A stretch of 22,562 nucleotides of DNA, taken from contig JBOHTO010000072.1 in assembly GCA_050733695.1 (NCBI GenBank), positions 1 to 22,562 on the forward strand, written 5' to 3'. Below are positions 1 through 6,808 of this stretch, piece by piece (position 1 is the stretch's first letter; the number at the start of each line of letters is the position of its first letter). This DNA is from JBOHTO01 sp050733695 (lineage in GTDB: Bacteria; Gemmatimonadota; Gemmatimonadetes; Gemmatimonadales; Gemmatimonadaceae). The position numbers and the translations under genes were made by a program. The notes beneath the pieces were generated by a model. That model saw only the letters and a list, made by a program, of their open reading frames with translations, searched no databases and was not told where the DNA came from.

Positions 1-70
1 GCAACGGGACGAGCACCCCGAGGAAGCGCTCCAGTCGGCGCTCGGCAGCCTGCAACTGCGCGGGTTTCAT
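1..70 (-). CDS. IS701-like transposase, N-terminal fragment (runs off window)
   Basis: Reading leftward from an ATG at 70, the frame is open to the window edge and gives 23 residues beginning MKPAQLQAAERRLERF. This pattern (a short amphipathic start followed by ERFL and a hydrophobic LVPL stretch) resembles the N-terminus of IS701-family DDE transposases as I remember them. Only the first few percent of the usual ~400-residue protein is visible, so the family call rests on a short similarity. The sequence between 71 and about 118 would be the non-coding end of the element. A CTAG occurs at 119-122, consistent with the YTAR target preference known for IS701, but the other end of the element is outside the window. 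Alternative: an unrelated host gene start. Confidence 0.45.
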   Translation of the reverse strand, partial: MKPAQLQAAERRLERFLGVLVPL

Positions 71-117
71 GACCTCGACAGTACACGCGCCTTCGCGGGC
101 TGTCAATACCCACTTAA

Positions 118-132
118 CCTAGTAGTACTAGG
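118..132. repeat. Perfect 15-nt palindrome (7-bp arms, 1-nt centre)
   Basis: CCTAGTA-G-TACTAGG is an exact inverted repeat in an AT-richer pocket between the transposase start and the methyltransferase stop. It contains two CTAG tetramers. It could be an insertion target or scar, the tip of the mobile element, or a short terminator-like element for the methyltransferase gene, but there is no U-tract. Confidence 0.6.
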
Positions 133-163
133 ACCCGCACGAGATTCGCTCTCGTGGATCCCG

Positions 164-1126
164 CTACACGTCGAAACGAAACTTGCTCGCTTCGAGATAT
201 TCGTCCACTTCGTCAATCCCAATCCACCTCCGGTGAAGCGATTCAGCGACCGCACCGGTGGTATTCGAGCCTGCAAAGGGATCGACGACGAGATCGCCCT
301 CGTCGGTCAGCAGCTTGATGAAGAACTCCGGCAGCGCTGCGGGAAACCGCGCCGGATGAATCTTGACGCCTGCTTCCTTGCATCGCTTCGTGTACTGATC
401 GTTAGCGGAATTGTTACCAAGGCGAAGAAGATCGGTGACCATACCGTCCTCGATCACGTTTGCAGGAATCGATCCCCCGGCATCCATCTTGTCGAAGTCG
501 GAAGTAATGTTATGGCCTGATGGTCGTACTGCAGCACGGACCCCCCGCTTGTTCAAACGCACCATGTCGGCACTGTACGGCCTGAGCACCTTTCGGTTGT
601 TCGCTTTCGGCCAAGGTGTCTTGGAGAACCACCAAACATATTCGACGGCATCTTTCACACGGATGCGGCGGACCGTCACCCATTCAGCCGGCATCGGCAT
701 TTTCGCCGGGTTGTACCAAAAACATTCTTGGGCAAGATGAAAAGTCAGCTCCTCGACGAGCGCAATCATCAGCTTGAAATGATAGACGGAGCGGGTCGGT
801 AAGCCCTTGTTGTAACTCCCGCCGATGTTAAGGACAAAGCTCCCGTCATCGGTCAGAACACGCTGAATTTCCCTAGCGAACGTTAAGAACCATTGGACGT
901 AGTCGTCCTTGTGGACGTTTCCATATTCCTTCTTGAAATGCAGCGCATAGGGCGGTGATGTGAACACCAGATTGGCGGAGGAATCGGGCAACCCCCGCAG
1001 GATAGTGCGTGAATCCGCGAGGTACGCCACACCAAGCTCCGTCCTGTAGAATGGCTCTGCATCAGAGACCAGCGCGGCCGGGTGTAGGGCGTCGACAAAC
1101 GCAAGGGACGGTTGGGACGTGGTCAT
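164..1126 (-). CDS. Type II DNA (cytosine-N4) methyltransferase, PvuII-methylase-like
   Basis: Modification enzyme of a restriction-modification system: it transfers a methyl group from S-adenosylmethionine to an exocyclic amino group in its recognition site. The protein (320 residues from ATG at 1126; a TTG at 1138 is the alternative start) has motif IV TSPPYAL near the N-terminus, typical of N4-cytosine enzymes. The AdoMet-binding motif DPFAGSNTTG lies near the C-terminus, so this is the beta-type motif order. Stretches such as KKEYGN, RIRVKDAVEYVWWFSKT and HPARFPAALPEFFI recall M.PvuII closely. The sequence specificity cannot be read directly. It is divergent from the HTH and nuclease genes across a 150-bp AT-richer gap. 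Base composition is clearly lower in GC than the rest of the window, which suggests recent transfer. Confidence 0.9.
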   Translation of the reverse strand: MTTSQPSLAFVDALHPAALVSDAEPFYRTELGVAYLADSRTILRGLPDSSANLVFTSPPYALHFKKEYGNVHKDDYVQWFLTFAREIQRVLTDDGSFVLNIGGSYNKGLPTRSVYHFKLMIALVEELTFHLAQECFWYNPAKMPMPAEWVTVRRIRVKDAVEYVWWFSKTPWPKANNRKVLRPYSADMVRLNKRGVRAAVRPSGHNITSDFDKMDAGGSIPANVIEDGMVTDLLRLGNNSANDQYTKRCKEAGVKIHPARFPAALPEFFIKLLTDEGDLVVDPFAGSNTTGAVAESLHRRWIGIDEVDEYLEASKFRFDV

Positions 1127-1277
1127 GCGCTGGATCAAGTGTGGAGGCAGGATCTGGGAATGAACGAGTTCGGCCGATCACCGGGTTCGGCCCACACCGG
1201 ACAAGAGCAGAAGCCTATGGCATCGGCCACGATGTGCCGAAACCAAACTACCACACCGTGAATCTAAACCAAATTGA

Positions 1278-1290
1278 TTGACAGTGTCAA
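1278..1290. promoter_or_regulatory. Perfect palindrome TTGACAGTGTCAA over HTH start codon, probable operator
   Basis: TTGACA-G-TGTCAA is a 13-nt exact inverted repeat. The likely GTG start codon of the HTH gene (1284) lies inside it. A repressor bound here would block both translation-initiation-proximal transcription and possibly the divergent methyltransferase promoter. The position resembles control boxes of restriction-modification systems. That the neighbouring HTH protein binds it is inference. Confidence 0.5.
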
Positions 1291-1511
1291 GTGATTCTGA
1301 TGATCTCGATCCCGATTCTACTTGGGTATCACAGGCAGAGGCCGCACGTTTACGCGGTGTTTCGCGGCAGGCGATAGCCCATTTGATCGAACGCGGACGG
1401 CTCCGCACAAAGACTGTTGCGGGCTACGTCGTGGTGCACCGCAACGATCTCCTGAACTTCATCCCTCGTCCCGCTGGCCGCCCGAAAAGACAGAGTCCCT
1501 CCAATGACTGA
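1284..1511 (+). CDS. Small excisionase/MerR-type HTH protein, probable R-M control protein
   Basis: A 75-residue protein from GTG at 1284 (a TTG at 1278 is also possible). Its core, AEAARLRGVSRQAIAHLIERGRL followed by a beta-wing and HRNDLLNF, is the HTH_17/excisionase-type winged helix used by small DNA-binding proteins. The tail is basic (RPAGRPKRQ). The gene lies between the methyltransferase and the nuclease, and its 3' end overlaps the nuclease start by 8 bases, so the two are probably translationally coupled. Known R-M control (C) proteins usually have an XRE-type fold. If this protein plays that role, it is a different fold for the job. A palindrome over its own start codon suggests autoregulation. 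Confidence 0.75.
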   Translation: MSSDSDDLDPDSTWVSQAEAARLRGVSRQAIAHLIERGRLRTKTVAGYVVVHRNDLLNFIPRPAGRPKRQSPSND

Positions 1512-2319
1512 CGTCGAGGAGGCCAAACGGCTACTCGGTGCAATGACCGAGGCACAGCAGCGCGAAGTGCTGGCGTTCTTGCGGCGAATTGTCCCGCCGC
1601 ACCCAATGGAGGTGGAGCTGTTGGCACCGGCTGAGTCCTTGATGGAAGCTCTTGCACGCGCCCCAGAACTAACCACACGAATGATCCGTGGTGTCATTGC
1701 CGAGGCCGCGTTCGCCGTTGAAATCATACCGACTCTGGGCGCTGCGTGGAAGGAGAAGCCAATTGGTCGCGACCAACCGTATGATTTCCTGCTCACGGAC
1801 AATCCAACGAGTCAGAACAATGCCACGCACCGCCAGGTCGGTGACATTCGTGTGCAGGTGAAGATGCAACGATCGATGAAGCAGCAACCACTGCTCGCAA
1901 GCGAGGTATGGAAGACCAAGGTACACTGGCCGAGTACTCACTATGTGGTGGAGATGCAGCGGACGAGGAAGGGTGAGCGAGGGGGGCTCAGCACCCGGCC
2001 GTATCGATTCGGAGAGCTTGATATCCTCGCAGTGTCGCTGGGGCCGGCGCGGCGGCGATGGGGCGCGTTCATGTACACGCTCGAGCGTTGGCTCCTCCCT
2101 GATCCGGCACGTCCTGGGCAGATTCTGACCTTTCAACCGGTGGCTCCGGAGAGCAATGAGTTTTGGACGAGCGATTTCCTGAGATGCGTGGAGTGGCTAC
2201 GTGATGGCGAGCAGAAGGTAATTGAAGGGGACTTGCCAACCGTGCCACGGACGGTCAAGCTACCGAGACTTCGAGGTGTTCGGGGGCGCGAATCGAAACG
2301 ACCCCGAAAGAAGCCATAG
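1504..2319 (+). CDS. Putative Type II restriction endonuclease, PD-(D/E)xK fold
   Basis: A 271-residue protein that starts within the end of the HTH gene. The centre contains QPYDFLL, a gap of about 25 residues, then GDIRVQVKMQR. This reads as a D...(D/Q)xK nuclease core, with YDF and VQVK as candidate metal-binding and catalytic residues. The N-terminal ~50 residues are helical, and the C-terminus is strongly basic (RGRESKRPRKKP). I do not recognise the family. The call rests on the core motif and on its place next to a methyltransferase and a small regulator. It shares the lower GC of the methyltransferase. A DNA-binding accessory protein is the main alternative. Confidence 0.7.
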   Translation: MTDVEEAKRLLGAMTEAQQREVLAFLRRIVPPHPMEVELLAPAESLMEALARAPELTTRMIRGVIAEAAFAVEIIPTLGAAWKEKPIGRDQPYDFLLTDNPTSQNNATHRQVGDIRVQVKMQRSMKQQPLLASEVWKTKVHWPSTHYVVEMQRTRKGERGGLSTRPYRFGELDILAVSLGPARRRWGAFMYTLERWLLPDPARPGQILTFQPVAPESNEFWTSDFLRCVEWLRDGEQKVIEGDLPTVPRTVKLPRLRGVRGRESKRPRKKP

Positions 2320-2450
2320 CGATCAGAACGAGGACTATCGCGATCAGGCTGCCGAGTGTCACCACAGACAGGGCCCAAGTCGCTGGTTCGGCACATTGCG
2401 TGAAGCGATCGACCGTGAATAGGCTGCGTGCCGACCTGGTATCGGCATAA

Positions 2451-2844
2451 CGCTCCGCGGCGGAACACATTGCGATCATCGAACGCGAGGTCGAGGAACA
2501 CGAGCAGATGCTCGGTGCACTCACGGGAGCGTCGCTGCGCCTAGCGGAGCTGACCGCAAACGATGCCGCGCCGCCGAGTGCAGCGATTTTCGGAGACCAT
2601 CCCACTGGGCGCTTGACGATGTTCTCCCACGATCTCCCGTACGGTCGAACCTGTCAGTTCTGGCTCATGGCGTCCGATACGAGGATCAGCGTGGAATTTT
2701 TCACTTCCGATCCCGATGGCAGCGTACTCGTGCGGCGTACGATCTGGCTCGCGGTGCGCTGCTGGTGATCGCGGCCACGGAGGAACCGGCCTGTGGGGTG
2801 CAGCCAAGGGGCCGATCATCATCGCAGCTTCCGCGGCGGACTGA
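2451..2844 (+). pseudogene. Frameshifted remnant of an RskA-type anti-sigma factor
   Basis: Right after a stop codon at 2448-2450, a frame opens with a coiled-coil-like stretch (IIEREVEEHEQML). It continues into an anti-sigma-K C-terminal domain pattern: PTGRLTMFSHDLP, GRTCQFWLM, RISVEFFTSDPDGSV. The similarity then continues in a second frame (RAAYDLARGALLVIAATEEPACGV) after a shift near 2729. It ends in a third frame (KGPIIIAASAAD, stop at 2842) after a shift near 2807. Intact family members carry the pattern ...TEEPAGGVPQPTGPI... in one frame. No N-terminal zinc-finger/TM part and no cognate sigma factor gene is visible nearby. The gene is therefore broken, unless both shifts are sequencing errors. 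The gap 2320-2450 holds nothing I can support. Confidence 0.7.
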
Positions 2845-2888
2845 ATGCCCTCGACACTACCAGCGATCGGATGGGGGCCGATGGGGCG

Positions 2889-3731
2889 TCAGCTCTCGTG
2901 GGCCGGTGCCGGCTCCTCGTGTTCGAGCACTTCCTCCCGGACTTCCCGTGTTTCACGCCGCGCAAGTATCTGCAGCACCTCCAGCGTCGCCATGCAGAAC
3001 GCAGCCCATGCGAGGCCGATCGTGATGCCGGCGACCACATCGGATGGATAGTGCACACCCAGGTACATCCGACTGAGTCCGATGAGAGCGATCACGATTC
3101 CAGCGGCGGTGAGCGTCAGACATCTCGCGGCCCGCTTCTTCTGAAGCCGCGCGGCCAGGTACGCAACTGTTCCGTAAACGATGGCGGAGCTGGTCGCATG
3201 TCCGGAGGGAAAGGACATCGTCAGCACTTCTGCGCCCCATTCGAATACACGGGGACGCGGACGATCGAAGTACGTCTTGAGGATGCCCGTGAGGATCATG
3301 CCGCCCGCGGTGGCAACCAGCAGCAGTGAAGCCGAGTAGCGGTGCCGGTTGAGCCACAAAAAGAGGGCCGCAACGCAGACCACTGCGGCAACGGGCGCCC
3401 CGTTCCCCAGCATCGTGACTTCGAGCATCGCGGTCTCGAGCCACGGAACCTGGTGCCGCGACATCCATGTGAGAACGGCCACATCGAAGCGCTGTGTGGC
3501 GCCCTCGCGCATGTTCGACGCGAGAACCGTGAACGCCCACGTCCCGGCGATCGCCACCGTGGCGCCGGCCACGATGAATATCCCGAGGGCCGCGTAGAAG
3601 TTGTTGGCGAGAACGGTCAGGCCGCGCAGCGCCTTGAAGAGAATGTCCCAGGCGCGACGCATGACGCCACGCGCCGCGCCACGGCGATCGATGCTGCCTT
3701 CCGGGCCGGGTATCAGATCGCGACTACCCAT
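2889..3731 (-). CDS. PAP2-family membrane phosphatase
   Basis: An integral-membrane phosphatase acting on lipid or prenyl phosphates at the periplasmic face. All three PAP2 signature motifs are visible: KTYFDRPRP (around residues 152-160), SFPSGHA (173-179) and SRMYLGVHYPSDV (220-232), including the histidines of motifs 2 and 3. About six hydrophobic segments flank them. The C-terminus is charged (EVREEVLEHEEPAP). The start at 3731 lies 1 bp after the stop of the upstream lipoprotein gene and implies translational coupling. ATG at 3662 is an alternative that gives a more usual N-terminus but has no clear ribosome binding site. The substrate cannot be told: undecaprenyl diphosphate and phosphatidic acid are both possible. 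Confidence 0.88.
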   Translation of the reverse strand: MGSRDLIPGPEGSIDRRGAARGVMRRAWDILFKALRGLTVLANNFYAALGIFIVAGATVAIAGTWAFTVLASNMREGATQRFDVAVLTWMSRHQVPWLETAMLEVTMLGNGAPVAAVVCVAALFLWLNRHRYSASLLLVATAGGMILTGILKTYFDRPRPRVFEWGAEVLTMSFPSGHATSSAIVYGTVAYLAARLQKKRAARCLTLTAAGIVIALIGLSRMYLGVHYPSDVVAGITIGLAWAAFCMATLEVLQILARRETREVREEVLEHEEPAPAHES

Positions 3732-3732
3732 C

Positions 3733-4212
3733 CTATCCGCGCGTGAGATTGCCGCACGCGATAACGGGCCCGGGATCGCTCTGTGAACGGTGTACGTCCA
3801 CGTAGTAGCTGCCGCCGCCAAGGAGATTCGCGGGCAGTCCGATAGAGAGGCTCGCGGCACCGTCGGGCGTGGTGACGAGGAAGGCGTACGGTGCCTCGCT
3901 TCCCACGATCGCCCCGGTGCTGTTGCAACTTCCGCTGTGCACGTGCCAGGGAAGCAGGTCGTTGGCGCTCGCGCCGGATACGGAGATGTCGGCGACCGTG
4001 CGGTCGCTCGTCTCTCGAAGTGCAGCACTCCCGGTGACTCCGCTCCCGCCCACCGGGCGAAGCGAAGCGCTCCATGAAGCTATGATTACCGCTGGCGAAG
4101 GTGGCGGTATGCGGGGCGTAACCTGGCCGATGCTGCTGCCGGAAGATCCACCGCACGCCGTGAGACCCGCTGCGACGATTGCGGTCGCGAGTTGGCGCCT
4201 GTGCTTCATCAT
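3733..4212 (-). CDS. CHRD-like lipoprotein
   Basis: A 159-residue exported lipoprotein. The N-terminus MMKHRRQLATAIVAAG is followed by the lipobox LTAC and a flexible GGSSGSS linker. The rest is beta-rich, with LPWHVHSG and YYVDVHRS motifs spaced as in CHRD or SOD-like all-beta domains, in which histidine-containing strands recur. A final IACGNL contains a second cysteine, and another (SGSCNS) lies mid-domain, so a disulfide is possible. It probably sits in the outer membrane or periplasm. Its molecular role is unknown. The downstream PAP2 gene begins 1 bp after its stop. Confidence 0.7.
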   Translation of the reverse strand: MMKHRRQLATAIVAAGLTACGGSSGSSIGQVTPRIPPPSPAVIIASWSASLRPVGGSGVTGSAALRETSDRTVADISVSGASANDLLPWHVHSGSCNSTGAIVGSEAPYAFLVTTPDGAASLSIGLPANLLGGGSYYVDVHRSQSDPGPVIACGNLTRG

Positions 4213-4287
4213 GCATCACCTCGGTGTGGGAACCCCGCCGGAGATGAGCGGGGGAGAGATGAGTTGATGCATACGGAAGGCCAGCGT

Positions 4288-4332
4288 GCGGCTCGCCCGC
4301 CGTCAGACGCGACCGGGGTGAGCGCGAGCCGC
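4288..4332 (-). terminator. Possible hairpin downstream of barrel-protein gene
   Basis: A 9-bp perfect inverted repeat (GCGGCTCGC ... GCGAGCCGC) with a 27-nt loop begins six bases after the stop of the barrel gene. There is no T-run, so it is not a classical intrinsic terminator. It may protect the mRNA end or be chance in GC-rich DNA. Confidence 0.35.
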
Positions 4333-4337
4333 CAGAT

Positions 4338-5351
4338 CTACCAGGCGAGCCCGAAGCCCAGCGAGCCGTAGCCGCGCGCGTCTCCGGGTTGCTCGTCCGA
4401 GAAGGCGTTGAAGGTCGGCACGGTATCTCCTTCAGTCACGAGGCCGGCCGCGGCCCCGAGGACAACCGGGCCCAGCGTGGTCGAGAGTTCGATGAAAATG
4501 TTGCCGCGCGACATTTGCTGGTCGAATGCGAAGGGTGTGCCCGAAGCACTGAACCCCGGGCGGTTGATCACCACGGACAGCTCGGCATCCGTCTCATAGC
4601 TGTCGCCGCCGAAGCCGGCTGCGACCCCGATCGGCCCCAGGTGCTTGCTCGCCACGACGCGCCACGATCGCGCGGTCGCGTCCAGCCGCCCGAGCGTGAT
4701 CGTGTCCTGCTCGGAGGTTGTGCCCTGTATGTCGGAGACGGGAAGAGAGCGCGACAGCCAGGAGATCGACACAGCGGGAATGAGCGCGGACTCGGCGAGC
4801 ACTCCCACGCGCGCGCCAAAGCCCCAGGCGAGCGAGCTCTCGCGGACACGCAGGGTGATGTCGTTCGTGGTGATGTCGGGCAGGTACGCGAGACTCACCA
4901 GCGCTGCGACGCCCAGCACTCGCTGGCCTGCGATCGTGATGCCGGGAAAGACGCCGACGGACGCAGTGGCCACAGGAAGGGCGATGACCTGCCTGTCGAT
5001 GCCATAATCGGTTCGGACGGCACCCTCGGTCGATGGCGTATCCACGGTGAACTGCGGAATAGATGCCGTGAGCGCGGTGGCTCTCAAATCGATCGAGAAC
5101 GAGGGCAGGCGTCCGGTAGACGAGCGAGCTCCGATCAGGGCCTTGCCACCGGCGAGCGTGGCACCGAGCTGCGGCGCGAGGAATTCGAACAGATCGATCG
5201 CCTTCTGGCACGCGTCCTCGAGTTGAACGGACCCCTGTGAACACTGCGGATCCAGACCCTGGGCATGCAACGGTCGTACGATGGCAATCGGAGAGAGAAG
5301 GAGCGAGAGAAACAACGCTGGAAGTGAGAGTCGTATGAGCCGTGTCAGCAT
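4338..5351 (-). CDS. Putative outer-membrane beta-barrel protein
   Basis: A 337-residue protein with a clear Sec signal peptide: MLTRLIRLSLPALFLSLLLS..., cleavage probably after LHAQ. After a short helical, cysteine-containing segment (DPQCSQGSVQLEDACQKAIDL), the chain becomes a series of alternating-hydrophobicity strands separated by turns. Examples are the stretches around VGVFPGITIAGQRVLG, WGFGARVGVLAES and GPIGVAAGFGGDSYET. It ends in GSLGFGLAW with a terminal aromatic residue, the hallmark of BAM-inserted barrels. No specific family is recognised. ATG 5351 has no good Shine-Dalgarno sequence; the leader immediately upstream is CCACCTCTGCATCCC. The leader carries tandem repeats and competing hairpins, described separately. 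Confidence 0.75.
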   Translation of the reverse strand: MLTRLIRLSLPALFLSLLLSPIAIVRPLHAQGLDPQCSQGSVQLEDACQKAIDLFEFLAPQLGATLAGGKALIGARSSTGRLPSFSIDLRATALTASIPQFTVDTPSTEGAVRTDYGIDRQVIALPVATASVGVFPGITIAGQRVLGVAALVSLAYLPDITTNDITLRVRESSLAWGFGARVGVLAESALIPAVSISWLSRSLPVSDIQGTTSEQDTITLGRLDATARSWRVVASKHLGPIGVAAGFGGDSYETDAELSVVINRPGFSASGTPFAFDQQMSRGNIFIELSTTLGPVVLGAAAGLVTEGDTVPTFNAFSDEQPGDARGYGSLGFGLAW

Positions 5352-5375
5352 GGGATGCAGAGGTGGAGAATGGTT

Positions 5376-5434
5376 GCGGAAGCGGCGACGATCATGGCGC
5401 GCGGGAACCCTCACACATGGATTCCCGCTTCCGC
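5376..5434 (-). promoter_or_regulatory. Leader with nested/competing inverted repeats before barrel gene
   Basis: In the mRNA direction (minus strand), GCGGAAGCGG (5434-5425) is exactly complementary to CCGCTTCCGC (5385-5376). An overlapping segment GCGGGAA (5428-5422) is exactly complementary to TTCCCGC (5407-5401). The two pairings share bases 5425-5428, so the full 10-bp stem and the inner 7-bp stem cannot both form completely. This is either a composite hairpin or an RNA switch between two folds, ending 24 bases before the start codon. Confidence 0.45.
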
Positions 5435-5441
5435 GTAATGA

Positions 5442-5484
5442 CGACACTGTTGTGCACTGAGCATGCCGACACTGTTGTGCACTG
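5442..5484 (-). repeat. Two 18-nt direct repeats, period 25, upstream of barrel gene
   Basis: CGACACTGTTGTGCACTG occurs exactly at 5442-5459 and again at 5467-5484. Each copy includes the palindrome GTGCAC. The spacing of 25 bp, about 2.4 helical turns, and the location upstream of the leader suggest a tandem operator for a DNA-binding regulator. No regulator is identified. Confidence 0.6.
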
Positions 5485-5527
5485 CGGACACTCCTCGGGT
5501 AGGAATCGCCCCCCTGCATCAAGGTAC

Positions 5528-6517
5528 TCAGCGGAGAAGCGAAGGATCGGTCGAGGCGGGGCGCGTGAGCTGGAGTAACGCGGCCGCGGTGGGAGCGATC
5601 TGTGTGATGCTCGCTACCGCCCCCAGCCGCGCCGGGGCGACGTCGCGGGTGAGGAGCATGAACGGGATGAGCCGATCGCCGGGCTCGCCCGTGCAATGCT
5701 CGCGCTCCTCCGGGACACCGGAAACGCACCCGTTGCCGTCGCCACCGCCGTGATCGGCCGTGATGATGAGCGCGACTGCGCCGGTGGCGATCTCCGCGCT
5801 CACGGCGGCCCACAGTCGACCAAGCGCGGCATCGACAGACGCGACGGCGGAGACATAGCCTGACGTCGGGACCTCGTGTCCGAGCTCGTCGAGCGTGTCC
5901 GCGCGGGTCCAGCCGTCATCGTGTCCGGCAAAGTCGGTTGTCGGAACGTGCACGAACAGTACATTCGGCGCGTTCGGTCGCGTCGCGATCCCGATCGCGC
6001 GGTCGATGATGGGGTCGACGAGACGGTCGACGGGAATGAGCGAATCCAGTTCGAAGAACTCTCGTGCTGCTGCAACATCCGAAGGCGGGATGAGCGAGAG
6101 TCCAGCCAGGGCAATGGAGCTCATGCCCGCGTCGTGCGCCCATGCGAAGATCGATGTGGCATTGTTCAGGATGAGTGTCGCAGCTGCTGAGTTGTCGAAC
6201 GCGTTGTTCGTGATGCCGAACTCCGAGACATCGCGCCCCGTGAACATGGCCAGATGGCCGGGGACGGTGAGCGATGGAACGATCGTGCTCATGCTGTCGG
6301 TCCAGAGGGCGCGATCGAGGAGTGCCGAGACACGTGGCATGTGCCGGAGCGCATCGCCGCGCAGTCCGTCGACGCTGACGAGCACTATACGATCAACATG
6401 GGGGACCGTGAGTGGCGGCGGTGGCTCGGAAGTGAGCGGGGGCCGCTGATCGGCGGTGCACGACGCGACGGTGACGGCCGCCGAGCATGTGGCGGTGAAG
6501 CGGAAGAGGCGATGCAT
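5528..6517 (-). CDS. Type I phosphodiesterase / alkaline-phosphatase-superfamily lipoprotein
   Basis: A 329-residue enzyme of the nucleotide pyrophosphatase/phosphodiesterase branch of the alkaline phosphatase superfamily. Near the N-terminus, VDRIVLVSVDGLRGD supplies the first metal-binding aspartate. PSLTVPGHLAMFTG carries the likely nucleophile (Thr or Ser of SLT) and the typical PGH. FVHVPTTDFAGHDDGW and ITADHGGGDGNG supply the remaining Asp/His metal ligands. The start at 6517 gives MHRLFRFTATCSAAVTVASC, a lipoprotein signal with the lipobox VASC. It probably acts in the periplasm on phosphodiesters; the substrate is unknown. Two cysteines in the insert GCVSGVPEEREHC may form a disulfide. 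It is transcribed toward the barrel gene with a 176-bp gap. Confidence 0.88.
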   Translation of the reverse strand: MHRLFRFTATCSAAVTVASCTADQRPPLTSEPPPPLTVPHVDRIVLVSVDGLRGDALRHMPRVSALLDRALWTDSMSTIVPSLTVPGHLAMFTGRDVSEFGITNNAFDNSAAATLILNNATSIFAWAHDAGMSSIALAGLSLIPPSDVAAAREFFELDSLIPVDRLVDPIIDRAIGIATRPNAPNVLFVHVPTTDFAGHDDGWTRADTLDELGHEVPTSGYVSAVASVDAALGRLWAAVSAEIATGAVALIITADHGGGDGNGCVSGVPEEREHCTGEPGDRLIPFMLLTRDVAPARLGAVASITQIAPTAAALLQLTRPASTDPSLLR

Positions 6518-6734
6518 CTCTGTGGGGTGCCGGAAGGCCGCGGCCCCGCATCCAGCGGCGTCGCAGTTCGCTGTCGAAGAGGTCGAAGTCTTGACGGGTC
6601 CGTGGGCGTCAAAGTCACGGTTGACGCGCATCGCGTCGTCCTGGGGTGATTCCCGTCACGAATGACGCAATCCGGCGGTGCAGCGGCGCGACGCCTTGAG
6701 GAGATGCAGCGAACGCAATACTCTTGTGATGCAC

Positions 6735-6806
6735 GGCGCGGTAGCCAAGTGGTAAGGCAGCGGTCTGCAAAACCGCTATTCGCCGGTTCGATTCCGGCCC
6801 GCGCCT
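6735..6806 (+). tRNA. tRNA-Cys (GCA)
   Basis: The acceptor stem GGCGCGG pairs with CCGCGCC, and U is the discriminator, as is usual for tRNA-Cys. The D arm is AGCCAAGTGGTAAGGCA. The anticodon stem is GCGGT/ACCGC with loop CTGCAAA, giving anticodon GCA. The T arm CCGG-TTCGATT-CCGG is perfect. No CCA is encoded. The gene ends 3 bp before the stop codon of the convergent nucleotidyltransferase-HEPN gene, which makes its 3' end a candidate integration point for the mercury island. Confidence 0.96.
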
Positions 6807-6808
6807 CT

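Noticed and set aside
2255..2605. Minus-strand ORF with a hydrophobic stretch (ALSVVTLGSLIAIVLVLIAMASFGVV)
   Set aside because: Most of it is antisense to the anti-sigma remnant, no ribosome binding site or family match is seen, and only one segment looks membrane-like. It could be chance.
5352..5813. N-terminal extension of the barrel gene up to 5813
   Set aside because: The extension is Arg/His-rich, overlaps the phosphodiesterase gene on the same strand and precedes a perfect signal peptide beginning at 5351.
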